6,918 nucleotides of DNA from Dictyoglomaceae bacterium (GCA_026417425.1 JAOADF010000152.1:1-6918), one strand, 5' to 3'; numbered from the stretch's first letter, positions 1 through 6,918 are shown. Made by a program: numbers and translations. The notes: generated by a model from the sequence alone, not told the origin.

Positions 1-925
1 CTATTGGGGATCTATTCGGGCTTCTTTAGGGCATCCAAAACCTTTTAATGTAAAGTATATAGGGATAGGAAATGAAAATTGGGGAGAAGAATATCATACA
101 CGCTTTCAACTATTTTGGAAAGCTATAAAAGAAAAATATCCAGATATTAAAATTGTGTTTAGTGGACCTCCAAGTTATGAGGGATCTTCTTTTAGACAGG
201 CTTGGAGTTTTGCAAGGGAAATAAATGTCGATATATTTGATGAGCATATATATGCAACTCCTGAATGGTTTTTAATAAATTCTGATAGGTATACAATATA
301 TCCGAGGCAAGGTCCCAAGGTTATGGTAGGAGAATATGCAGCTCACACTGCAGGAAGAAGAAATAATTTACAAGCAGCCCTTGCAGAATCCGCATTTATG
401 ACAGGTTTAGAAAAAAACCCTGATGTAGTAATAATGGCATCTTACGCTCCCTTGTTTAATCGAGTTAACTGGTCCCAGTGGGTTCCTGATCTAATCTGGT
501 TTGATGGAAGTAGAGTTTTTGGGACACCAAGTTATTATGCTCAAAGGATTTTTAGTGAGAATCGGGGAGATTTTGTATTAAAATCTTCTCTCACAGGGGA
601 ACAATTATTATTAATTGGTTATAGATTTAAATCTCTTTATCATGTATGCAGTTTTGATAATATTAAAAAGGAAATAATAATTAAGGTTGTTAATCCTTGG
701 GCTGATGATAGATCTGTAAAAATTGAAGTTAAGGGGAAGATGAATTTAACAGGAGATGGGGAAATAATTGAGCTTTCTTCTAAAAATCCCCTTGATGAAA
801 ACTACTTTGATGACTTAAAAATTTTTCCAAAGGAAAAGAAAGTTAAAGATTTGAAAAACTCCTTTATATATACTTTTAAAGCACATACCATAACAATTTT
901 AAGACTTAAAGTTTCCGATTTTTAA
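1..925 (+). CDS. GH51 alpha-L-arabinofuranosidase, C-terminal part (5' end outside window)
   Basis: The enzyme removes terminal alpha-L-arabinofuranosyl residues from arabinan, arabinoxylan or their oligomers with retention of configuration. The frame is open from base 2, giving 307 visible residues of a family usually 500-800 long. A GTG at 155 lies inside the gene and is not its start. Seen in the sequence: GIGNENWG, whose Glu (bases 74-76, visible residue 25) is the expected acid/base; DEHIY around base 239, matching the family's active-site strand; and MVGEYA, whose Glu (bases 332-334) is the expected nucleophile. Next come the conserved ALAE, MTGLEKN, YAPLF and PSYYAQ stretches, then the beta-rich alpha-L-AF C-terminal domain (about base 590 onward, with the VVNPW motif). 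The motif style resembles the GH51 branch shared with plants and fungi (Arabidopsis ASD1, Aspergillus AbfA) more than the short intracellular Thermotoga/Geobacillus type. The missing N-terminus, possibly with a binding module or signal peptide, cannot be judged. It is first in a probable operon with the arabinanase, 21 bases downstream. Confidence 0.93.
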   Translation, partial: YWGSIRASLGHPKPFNVKYIGIGNENWGEEYHTRFQLFWKAIKEKYPDIKIVFSGPPSYEGSSFRQAWSFAREINVDIFDEHIYATPEWFLINSDRYTIYPRQGPKVMVGEYAAHTAGRRNNLQAALAESAFMTGLEKNPDVVIMASYAPLFNRVNWSQWVPDLIWFDGSRVFGTPSYYAQRIFSENRGDFVLKSSLTGEQLLLIGYRFKSLYHVCSFDNIKKEIIIKVVNPWADDRSVKIEVKGKMNLTGDGEIIELSSKNPLDENYFDDLKIFPKEKKVKDLKNSFIYTFKAHTITILRLKVSDF

Positions 926-931
926 TTGTAT

Positions 932-940
932 AAGGGGGAT
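932..940 (+). promoter_or_regulatory. Shine-Dalgarno site fixing the GH43 start at 947
   Basis: The purine run AAGGGGGAT, with its G core at 934-938, lies 8 bases before the ATG at 947. It rules out the in-frame TTG at 926, which has no such spacing and would put a polar stretch before the signal peptide. Confidence 0.75.
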
Positions 941-946
941 ATACAA

Positions 947-2368
947 ATGATACGTTATATTATTTTAGCTTTATTAATTGTAATCTTGATTATTATTCCA
1001 GTATTTTCAGAAGATGTTATGCCTTTACAAGTATGGGCATCGGTTCATGATCCAGCTATTGTTAAGGGTGGAGATTATTATTATGTTTTTGGTTCTCATC
1101 TTGCTGTTGCAAAATCAAAGGATCTTATGCTTTGGCAAGTTGTAAATTCTGATCAAAGGGATGATAATAGAATAATTCCCAATATTAGTAAAGAGCTTTC
1201 AGAAGCTTTTGAATATGCAGAAATTCCTTCCCCTGATATATGGGCTCCTTGTGTAATACAACTCTCAGATAAAAAATTTTATATGTATTACTGTGTTAGT
1301 TCCTTTGGTGCCTTCCGTTCTGTAATAGGAATGGCTGTATCTGATAATATTGAAGGACCATATAAGAATCTTCAGATAATATTAAGATCAGGAATTAGAT
1401 TTGAAGAAGGATTAGCACCTGATGGAACCTTATACGACCCCATAAGACATCCCAATTGTATTGACCCTCATGTCTTTTATGATAAAAATGGTAAATTATG
1501 GATGTCTTATGGATCATATTTTGGTGGAATATATATTATTCAATTAGATCCAATAACAGGTTTACCTTTACCTAATCAAGGTTATGGTAAAAAACTTGCA
1601 GGAGGAAACCATGCACCTATCGAAGGTTCCTTTATTCTTTATAATCCTCATTTAGATTACTATTACCTTTTTGTAAGCTTTGGAGGTTTAGATTCCAAAG
1701 GTGGCTATAACATTCGAGTTGCCCGTTCCAAAAATCCTGATGGACCCTATCTTGATTCTGAAGGGAAAGATATGATTGATGCCAGTGGAAGGGATAGGGC
1801 AAAGGTTGGATCCTATGGAGTGAAACTAATTGGTAATTTTAATTTAAATAGAGAAAATCCAAGAAGTACATTAACCTACGGATATGTTTCTCCTGGGCAT
1901 AACTCTGCCTATTTTGATAAAGATATGAACAAATGGTTCATAGTTTTTCATACTCGTTTTCCTGGTAGGGGCGAATATTTTACTATAAGAGTTCATCAAA
2001 TATTCTTCAATTCTGATGGATGGCCAGTAATAGTTCCATTCCCCTACGGAGGAGAAACTATTCAAAGCTTGAATATTTTAGATGTTGTAGGAGAATATTT
2101 TCTTATTAACCATGGCAAAGAAATAACTGCGGATATAAAGACACCAATAAATATATTTTTAAAAGAGGATGGAACGATCACAGGAGAAATTAGGGGTAAA
2201 TGGGAGGTGAGAGACAAATTTTTCAATATTATACTTCAAGAGGAGGGAAGGGAAGAGGAATATAAAGGGGTAATTTTATCCCAATGGAATCCATATACTA
2301 TGAGAAAAACTATTACTTTTTCCTGTTTATCTCAAAAGGGAATTTCTGTATGGGGAATTAAAAAATAA
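947..2368 (+). CDS. Secreted GH43 alpha-1,5-L-arabinanase
   Basis: This glycoside hydrolase cleaves the alpha-1,5-linked backbone of arabinan with inversion, probably outside the cytoplasm. The 473-residue product starts at the ATG at 947. Residues 2-21 are a strongly hydrophobic signal sequence ending in VFS before acidic residues, so cleavage near 21/22 is likely. The five-bladed propeller follows, with the three GH43 acids: Asp35 in VHDP (general base, bases 1049-1051), Asp173 in IDPH (pKa modulator) and Glu226 in PIEGS (general acid, bases 1622-1624). His318 in SPGHNS matches the histidine near the central metal in arabinanases. AKSKDLM and DIWAP are also typical. Spacing and motifs resemble Bacillus subtilis Abn2, which suggests GH43 subfamily 4. 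From about residue 375 a C-terminal beta-domain (GH43_C type, with TGEIRGKW, YKGV and VWGIK) follows, as in Abn2-like enzymes. Nothing appears truncated. Endo versus exo action cannot be read from sequence. It lies between the GH51 and LamG genes in one likely transcript. Confidence 0.93.
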   Translation: MIRYIILALLIVILIIIPVFSEDVMPLQVWASVHDPAIVKGGDYYYVFGSHLAVAKSKDLMLWQVVNSDQRDDNRIIPNISKELSEAFEYAEIPSPDIWAPCVIQLSDKKFYMYYCVSSFGAFRSVIGMAVSDNIEGPYKNLQIILRSGIRFEEGLAPDGTLYDPIRHPNCIDPHVFYDKNGKLWMSYGSYFGGIYIIQLDPITGLPLPNQGYGKKLAGGNHAPIEGSFILYNPHLDYYYLFVSFGGLDSKGGYNIRVARSKNPDGPYLDSEGKDMIDASGRDRAKVGSYGVKLIGNFNLNRENPRSTLTYGYVSPGHNSAYFDKDMNKWFIVFHTRFPGRGEYFTIRVHQIFFNSDGWPVIVPFPYGGETIQSLNILDVVGEYFLINHGKEITADIKTPINIFLKEDGTITGEIRGKWEVRDKFFNIILQEEGREEEYKGVILSQWNPYTMRKTITFSCLSQKGISVWGIKK

Positions 2369-2373
2369 TTAAA

Positions 2374-2380
2374 AGGGAGG
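2374..2380 (+). promoter_or_regulatory. Shine-Dalgarno site of the LamG gene
   Basis: AGGGAGG lies 8 bases before the ATG at 2389, within the 20-base gap after the arabinanase stop. The gap leaves no room for a separate terminator and promoter, which supports co-transcription. Confidence 0.75.
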
Positions 2381-2388
2381 TTTTTAAA

Positions 2389-3150
2389 ATGGTTAAGAAG
2401 TCAATTCTTCTTTCTCTTGTTTTATTACTTTTTGCCTTTTCCATTAGTTTTTCTCAAACTTCCTCTTTTGATCCTAATAAAGATTTAATTGCTTATTTTC
2501 CCTTTGAAGGAAATCTAAAGGATGCTACAGGAAAGTTTCCTGAGGGAAAACCAACGGGAGTAAGAATTCCTAATCCCGCTCCATCTATTGAATATACTGA
2601 TGGGGTAATAGGAAAAGCAATATTACTACCAGGACAAAGAGGAGTACTTTTACCCGATGATTTAATCAAAGATTATGACTATAGTATTTCTTTTTGGGTT
2701 TATATTGAAAGATTTACAATGCATACCACTACTTTCTTTGGAGTATATGTTGATCCCCAAGGAGCATTTTACTGGGTTAGTTTTGTTCCCTTTGGTTGGC
2801 CTCAAGGAACTTTATTATGGGCAAGGAATGATGCAAAAAATATATGGTATGATGGATTATTTAGTGAAAATTTACAAACGGAAAAGTGGTATCATGTGGT
2901 TATAGTTGTGGACAAAGGAAAAGCAAAGGTGTATGTTAATGGTAAACAAATGATAACAAAGGTTCAAATAAATGGTCAACCTACTGAAGAAGGTCTTGTT
3001 CCTGATATATTTAGTTTAAAGCCTGGAGGTACCTTTGCTGTTGGAGTTAATTACTGGGATCCTGCTTTAAGAGGAAAATTTGATGAACTTAGAATTTATG
3101 ATAGAGCTCTTTCTGAGGCAGAAGTTTTAGCTCTATACAATTTGAGATAA
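2389..3150 (+). CDS. Small secreted LamG / concanavalin A-like domain protein
   Basis: The 253-residue product has a classical signal peptide: Lys3-Lys4, a hydrophobic core at about 6-18, and cleavage likely near FS/QT at residues 22-23. Almost all of the mature protein is one LamG (Laminin_G_3-type) jelly-roll domain. It runs from LIAYFPFEG (33-41) through DGVIGKAILL (71-80), SISFWVY (99-105), EKWYHVVIVVD (165-175) and KVYVNGK (180-186) to FDELRIYDRALSEAEV (231-246). No catalytic motif, second domain, sorting motif or membrane anchor is visible. Such modules usually occur as carbohydrate-binding or adhesion parts fused to larger enzymes, including some bacterial arabinanases; here it is a separate gene. 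Exposed aromatics (Trp129, Trp137, Trp144, Trp153, Trp223) could form a sugar-binding surface, but that is speculation. Its place directly behind the arabinanase suggests an arabinan- or pectin-binding partner. It ends the operon, with a hairpin 13 bases after the stop. Confidence 0.85.
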   Translation: MVKKSILLSLVLLLFAFSISFSQTSSFDPNKDLIAYFPFEGNLKDATGKFPEGKPTGVRIPNPAPSIEYTDGVIGKAILLPGQRGVLLPDDLIKDYDYSISFWVYIERFTMHTTTFFGVYVDPQGAFYWVSFVPFGWPQGTLLWARNDAKNIWYDGLFSENLQTEKWYHVVIVVDKGKAKVYVNGKQMITKVQINGQPTEEGLVPDIFSLKPGGTFAVGVNYWDPALRGKFDELRIYDRALSEAEVLALYNLR

Positions 3151-3163
3151 GTTTTTCATCTTT

Positions 3164-3185
3164 GGGGGATCTTAAAAGATCCCCC
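3164..3185. terminator. Hairpin between convergent genes, probable bidirectional terminator
   Basis: A perfect inverted repeat pairs GGGGGATCT (3164-3172) with AGATCCCCC (3177-3185) around a 4-base TAAA loop; the symmetry extends one base further. It sits 13 bases after the LamG stop on the plus strand. On the minus strand it covers the stop codon (3172-3174) and last codons of the M20 peptidase gene. Neither side has a good U-tract: plus continues TATATTC and minus continues AAAGATG. It is therefore not a textbook intrinsic terminator and could instead act as an mRNA 3'-end stabiliser. Confidence 0.55.
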
Positions 3186-4530
3186 TATATTCATCAAGAA
3201 TTCCAATAACCCAATCTATGGTTCTAAAATAATCCTCTAAAAGGCAATTTTCATTAGGTGCATGAACATTAGAACCTGAATGTCCACATCCTACCCCTTC
3301 TATTATAGGAATTTTTAATTCGTTATAAAATAATGCCATGGGACCTGTTCCTGACATTCTGGGAGAAAGTTTTGGTTTTACTCCCAATATTTTTTCTGCA
3401 CTTCTTTCAATAGCCTCTCTTAAAGGATTATTTATAGGAGTCTGAACAGGGTCTTCTAAGCCATGAGCGATAATTTCTAAATCCTCAAATCCTTTTTCTT
3501 TTAAATAATTTTTTATCTTTTCAAATAAAACCTCTGCCTTCTGATTAGGCACCAATCTAAAATCAATTTTTGCTTTTGCATATTTGGGTAAAACTGTTTT
3601 AGATCCTTCACCTATATATCCTGAATAAATTCCGCATATATTACATGTAGGGCTATATAGGAGCCTTTTGTAAAGTTCCTTTCCTGACAAATTATGAATG
3701 AACTTAGAAACTCCTAAACTTTCTTTTAAGTCTTCCTCTTCTAAAGGATATTTTTCCAATAACTCCCATTCCTCTGGTGATGGTTCTAATACATCATCAT
3801 AAAATCCTGGGATTAAAATTTCATCCTTTTCAATATCTTTTAAGGCATTTAATGCAGAAATAAGATTCCATACAGGATTTTCTACTATAGAAGCATAAGC
3901 AGAATGTAAATCTCTTTCTCTTTTTTTAGAAACAAGCTCAATATAAATTATCCCTTTACATCCAAAACTTAATTTTGGGTATCCTTTTGAATCTCTTCCC
4001 CCTGATTCCCAAATAATACCTTCTCCTTTTAATTTTTCCCTATATTCTTTAATAAACTCAGAAAGATTAATAGAGCCAATCTCTTCTTCTCCTTCTATAA
4101 CCCATTTTATATTCACTGGTAAATCCCCATAGGTTTTTAAATAGCTTTCAATAGCCTTAAGTCTGCTCATGATGTTTCCCTTATTATCTGCAACTCCTCT
4201 TGCAATAATTCTTCCATCTTTAATTATTGGTTTAAAAGGATCGTTCTCCCATTCTTCCAAAGGTTCCACTGGCTGAACATCATAATGGTTGTAAAAGATA
4301 AAAGTTTTTTCCGCACCTGTCATTAACTCTCCATATATTACTGGATAACTATCTTTAGTGGTATAAAGTTCTACTTTAAATCCTACCTCTTTTAACATCT
4401 CTGAAAGAACTTTTGCACATTCTTTTATTCCAATTCTTTTTGCAGAGATACTGGGATAAGATAAGATTTCAATAAGATCAGAAATATGTTTTTCTCTCTT
4501 CTCTTTTGCATATTTCAATGCTCTTTCCAT
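3172..4530 (-). CDS. M20-family metallopeptidase (dipeptidase/deacylase-like)
   Basis: This is a probable cytoplasmic dizinc hydrolase acting on dipeptides or N-acylated amino acids; the substrate cannot be read from sequence. The 452-residue product is of normal family length and has no signal peptide. Expected metal ligands are His82 in NHYDVQP, Asp115 in RGVADNKG (bridging), Glu150 in EGEEEIGS, Glu175 in WESGG and His423 in NVHAPNE. Asp84 supports the first histidine, and Glu149 is the expected general base. The inserted dimerisation (lid) domain spans about residues 190-370 and contains DLHSAY with His209 and the GEGSKTVLP and KIDFRLVPNQ stretches. SPRMSGTGP (389-397) matches the substrate-binding arginine loop. 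The set fits the carnosinase/DapE-like M20 branch in which all zinc ligands are kept, so the enzyme should be active. The ATG at 4530 is set by AAAAGGAG 7 bases upstream. Its stop lies inside the hairpin shared with the convergent LamG gene. It follows the GGDEF gene after 76 bases. Confidence 0.9.
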   Translation of the reverse strand: MERALKYAKEKREKHISDLIEILSYPSISAKRIGIKECAKVLSEMLKEVGFKVELYTTKDSYPVIYGELMTGAEKTFIFYNHYDVQPVEPLEEWENDPFKPIIKDGRIIARGVADNKGNIMSRLKAIESYLKTYGDLPVNIKWVIEGEEEIGSINLSEFIKEYREKLKGEGIIWESGGRDSKGYPKLSFGCKGIIYIELVSKKRERDLHSAYASIVENPVWNLISALNALKDIEKDEILIPGFYDDVLEPSPEEWELLEKYPLEEEDLKESLGVSKFIHNLSGKELYKRLLYSPTCNICGIYSGYIGEGSKTVLPKYAKAKIDFRLVPNQKAEVLFEKIKNYLKEKGFEDLEIIAHGLEDPVQTPINNPLREAIERSAEKILGVKPKLSPRMSGTGPMALFYNELKIPIIEGVGCGHSGSNVHAPNENCLLEDYFRTIDWVIGILDEYRGIF

Positions 4531-4537
4531 TTTTCAT

Positions 4538-4545
4538 CTCCTTTT
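4538..4545 (-). promoter_or_regulatory. Shine-Dalgarno site of the M20 peptidase gene
   Basis: On the minus strand AAAAGGAG precedes the ATG at 4530 by 7 bases. An ATG 7 bases further upstream is out of frame, so the start at 4530 stands. Confidence 0.7.
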
Positions 4546-4566
4546 AGTAATTTTTTTCTTAATAGA

Positions 4567-4595
4567 AGAATAATATATAATAATATTATAATCAA
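4567..4595 (-). promoter_or_regulatory. Weak candidate promoter for the M20 peptidase gene
   Basis: The 76-base gap is very AT-rich. On the minus strand TTGATT (4590-4595) is followed after 17 bases by TATTCT (4567-4572), each matching 4 of 6 consensus bases. A perfect TATAAT also occurs at 4585-4590 but lacks a good -35 partner. Random matches are common in sequence this rich in A and T, so readthrough from the GGDEF gene is an equal possibility. Confidence 0.25.
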
Positions 4596-4606
4596 GATAG
4601 AGTTCT

Positions 4607-6918
4607 TTATGCTTTCTTCTTTAATTTTTCATATTTTGAAGTATACATTTTAATATCCGCTCTTTTTATCATATCTTCATGATTTTCTATCTCATCAGAA
4701 GATACCTCTATTCCATAACTTATACCCAACTCTCCCTTAAAAACTTCTTCTAATTTTTCATCTATTCTTTGGGCAATCTTTAATGCATCTTCATAATCTA
4801 CTCTACGGAGCAAAATTAAGAACTCATCTCCTCCCCATCTTATTGCAAAATCATTTTGCCTAATTGTATTTTTTATGCAAGAGGCAACTTGTTGTAAGAC
4901 AAAATCTCCATAGGAATGTCCATAGGTATCATTAATTTTCTTTAGTGAATCTACATCGATGAAGATTACTGAAAAAGGTTCTTTTATTCTTTTATAATCT
5001 AAACATGCCTCCTCTAATCTTTTGTCTCCATAGGCTCTGTTATATAATCCTGTTAAAGGATCATAAAGGCCATATTTTCTCTCCCAAAAGATTATAAAAG
5101 CTTTTAGAAAGGTTCTTAATAGAAAGATAATATAAGGATCAGAAGTCTCTTTAGAATATAAGAAGATAGAAAAGGGTGATTTTGTATAATAATATTTTAA
5201 TGTATCTTCTCCTAATAATATGTTGCCTTCTTTAATAATATTTGAGCCGATTTGAATCTTTATAAGAAAATCTTTAAAGAAATCAGAAAAGGTCCTAAAA
5301 AGAATCTCTAATACCTGATCTTCATTTTCCGCGCTAATGATGGCATTATATAAATAACTTTCCAATACCTTAAGTTGCATATGTTTATTAATAATAAAAT
5401 CATATAAATTGCCCATTTTAGTTAAAATCTTTTCTCTAACATGATCTAATCCTAACAGATAGCTAAGACTTAAAGCTTCAAAATAAGAATTATATAAAAA
5501 GGGTTCTGAATTTTTATCCCTTTCTCTCTCTAAATAATCAATAAGATGAAGATAAGAATTTAATGCATCCAAAAATTCCCATCTATCAAACATAGAATCT
5601 ATATGAGTCAAGAGAGATAATATATTATCTCTCTTCATCAAGCCTCTTAAAAATCCATAGAAGGGAAGTTCAGAAGAAAACTCTTTAATAATTATTTGAG
5701 AAGATAAATTCTTTCTCAATAGTAGATTTAAATATAGAAGAATTATTTGATCATCCTTGGTTTTTAAAACCTCCCTTTCCCATAATTCCCAATCTAAATC
5801 TTCCCCCAAATATCCTTTTATTATGTTAATTAAAATAGTGCTCTCATTAATTGTTTTAATCTTTTCAATATATGAGATATAGTTTTTAACAGTTTCAAGT
5901 TTGTGATAATAAATATTCAAAATAATTAATCTCCTATATCCTACATAATTGAAATATTCAACATTGATTTCTTTTAAAAATTTTTCTAACTCTTGAGTTA
6001 ATCTTTCTGTAGCTTCCATAGGATAAAATTGAGAACTACTATTGAGTACATTAGCTAAACTTAATGCAGAAATATTTTTTGAAAAACTCTTAGATAATTC
6101 AAATGCTTCTAAATTATATTTAATTGCATGTTTAGGTCCATATATATATCTACCTAAATCTCCTAAATTATTTATCACCTTAAAAAGGGAAAATTTATTA
6201 TCACTTTTTTTAGCATTTTCTAGGGCTAAATAGTAGAAATAAAGAGCATCATCTAATTTTCCTTCCATAGAATTATGAATAGCTAAGGAGTTATAATAAT
6301 TGGAAAGATATTTAGGAGAAGTTTTTAAGTTTATAATATCTTTTATATGTGAATTTAAAAGACTTAATCCTTCTTGGGTTTCCTTTCTTAAAAAATGGTA
6401 AGAGGAAATATTACAGAGAACTTCAGGCAGTTCATAACATAGATTTAGATTTTCAATTACATCTCTTAAAATTTTCTCTGCTTCTTCATATCTTCCTAAA
6501 TATGAATAACATCGAACCATAAATGATCTATCTAAAATAGTTTTTTCTTTGATCCCATTTAAAATATCAATTGCTTCTGAAAATCTTTGGGTTTCAATTA
6601 ACATTCTTGACATTTTTCTAAGATAAAGCTCTTTTTTCCTCCTATTTATAATTTTATTTAATACTTCTAAGCCTTCTTGCATGCTATTGGAATTTCTGAG
6701 TTCCCTTATCTTTGAGTAGATCCAAGTTTTTTCATCCTTAGCTCTATCCGCTAAAATTCCTATTCTTCCCCATAAATCAGAATAGTTGTAAGATATAAGT
6801 TTTTTTACAAAGGAAGAATAAATATTAAAATATTCTTCCTCAGAAATTTTTTTCTTTATTAATTCAAGGACATCATTAGATGCAAATCTCCATAAAGGAT
6901 ATTCCCATCGAATAATCT
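4607..6918 (-). CDS. TPR / GAF-like / GGDEF signalling protein (N-terminus outside window)
   Basis: A diguanylate cyclase-type regulator with 769 codons visible. The ATG at 6680-6682 has no ribosome site, and the frame stays open for 78 further codons to the window edge, so the gene is partial. Residues below are counted from that internal Met. The 78-codon extension includes WRFASNDVLELI, then SEEEYFNIY and LADRAK. It resembles the stretch after the ATPase module in STAND/AAA_16 or MalT-like regulators, where TPRs follow. Helical TPR-like repeats cover about 24-200 (for example YLGRYEEAEKILRDVI and GKLDDALYFYYLALENA), with further helical sequence to 450. About 455-535 looks like a diverged GAF domain. 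The GGDEF domain is 539-691: DPLTGLYNR, Asp576 and Asp578 in IDVDSLKKIND, GGDEF at 617-621 (bases 4820-4834), and inhibitory-site motif RQND at 608-611. All cyclase residues are present, so it should make cyclic di-GMP from GTP in the cytoplasm. No membrane segment is evident. The signal sensed is unknown. Confidence 0.88.
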   Translation of the reverse strand, partial: IIRWEYPLWRFASNDVLELIKKKISEEEYFNIYSSFVKKLISYNYSDLWGRIGILADRAKDEKTWIYSKIRELRNSNSMQEGLEVLNKIINRRKKELYLRKMSRMLIETQRFSEAIDILNGIKEKTILDRSFMVRCYSYLGRYEEAEKILRDVIENLNLCYELPEVLCNISSYHFLRKETQEGLSLLNSHIKDIINLKTSPKYLSNYYNSLAIHNSMEGKLDDALYFYYLALENAKKSDNKFSLFKVINNLGDLGRYIYGPKHAIKYNLEAFELSKSFSKNISALSLANVLNSSSQFYPMEATERLTQELEKFLKEINVEYFNYVGYRRLIILNIYYHKLETVKNYISYIEKIKTINESTILINIIKGYLGEDLDWELWEREVLKTKDDQIILLYLNLLLRKNLSSQIIIKEFSSELPFYGFLRGLMKRDNILSLLTHIDSMFDRWEFLDALNSYLHLIDYLERERDKNSEPFLYNSYFEALSLSYLLGLDHVREKILTKMGNLYDFIINKHMQLKVLESYLYNAIISAENEDQVLEILFRTFSDFFKDFLIKIQIGSNIIKEGNILLGEDTLKYYYTKSPFSIFLYSKETSDPYIIFLLRTFLKAFIIFWERKYGLYDPLTGLYNRAYGDKRLEEACLDYKRIKEPFSVIFIDVDSLKKINDTYGHSYGDFVLQQVASCIKNTIRQNDFAIRWGGDEFLILLRRVDYEDALKIAQRIDEKLEEVFKGELGISYGIEVSSDEIENHEDMIKRADIKMYTSKYEKLKKKA

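Noticed and set aside
155..157. GTG at 155 as start of the GH51 gene
   Set aside because: The frame is open upstream to base 2 and contains the acid/base GNE motif, so the real start is outside the window.
926..946. In-frame TTG at 926 as start of the GH43 gene
   Set aside because: The Shine-Dalgarno run at 934-938 lies downstream of it, and the ATG at 947 gives a proper signal peptide.
1871..2065. Open frame of 64 codons on the minus strand
   Set aside because: It lies wholly inside the conserved GH43 gene on the other strand and shows no recognisable domain.
2675..2905. Open frame of 76 codons on the plus strand
   Set aside because: It is an alternate frame inside the LamG gene, whose own frame shows clear domain motifs and a signal peptide.
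4565..4592. AT-only inverted repeat (ATAATAT / ATATTAT) after the GGDEF gene as a terminator
   Set aside because: A 7-bp stem with no G or C and no following U-run would be unstable. Such symmetry is expected by chance in this composition.
6042..6233. Open frame of 63 codons on the plus strand
   Set aside because: It is antisense to the TPR region of the GGDEF gene and has no ribosome site or motif.
6680..6682. ATG at 6680-6682 (minus strand) as start of the GGDEF protein
   Set aside because: There is no ribosome site upstream, and the frame continues with protein-like sequence for 78 codons to the window end.

Overview
The window is AT-rich (by eye about one third GC), densely packed and rich in AGA/AGG arginine codons. 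Its proteins are rich in Lys, Glu and Ile, as in an anaerobic thermophilic plant-polysaccharide degrader. Gene content and style remind me most of Dictyoglomus. Caldicellulosiruptor or a member of the Thermotogae are alternatives. This is an impression, not a database result.

Left half, plus strand (1-3150): the end of an arabinan-degradation operon. It holds the C-terminal part of a GH51 alpha-L-arabinofuranosidase (cut by the left window edge), a secreted GH43 alpha-1,5-L-arabinanase, and a small secreted protein that is essentially one LamG (concanavalin A-like) domain. The gaps are only 21 and 20 bases, each carrying a Shine-Dalgarno site, so the three are very probably co-transcribed from a promoter outside the window. 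The likely division of labour is that the arabinanase cuts the alpha-1,5-arabinan backbone, the GH51 enzyme releases arabinose from side chains or oligomers, and the LamG protein may bind the polysaccharide or the cell surface. That last role is inferred from context.

Centre (3164-3185): a strong GC-rich hairpin between convergent transcription units. It overlaps the last codons and stop of the minus-strand gene.

Right half, minus strand (3172-6918): an M20-family metallopeptidase and, upstream of it in transcription order, a large signalling protein with TPR-like repeats, a GAF-like segment and a C-terminal GGDEF diguanylate cyclase domain. The signalling reading frame runs off the right edge without a stop. 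Its visible N-terminal end looks like the tail of a STAND/AAA-type ATPase module. These two genes are 76 bases apart and may or may not share a transcript. No link to the arabinan genes is visible beyond adjacency.

There is no non-coding stretch over 300 bases. I saw no tRNA, rRNA, CRISPR array, insertion sequence or riboswitch. I see no clearly new system. The most unusual items are the free-standing secreted LamG protein and the multidomain TPR-GGDEF regulator.
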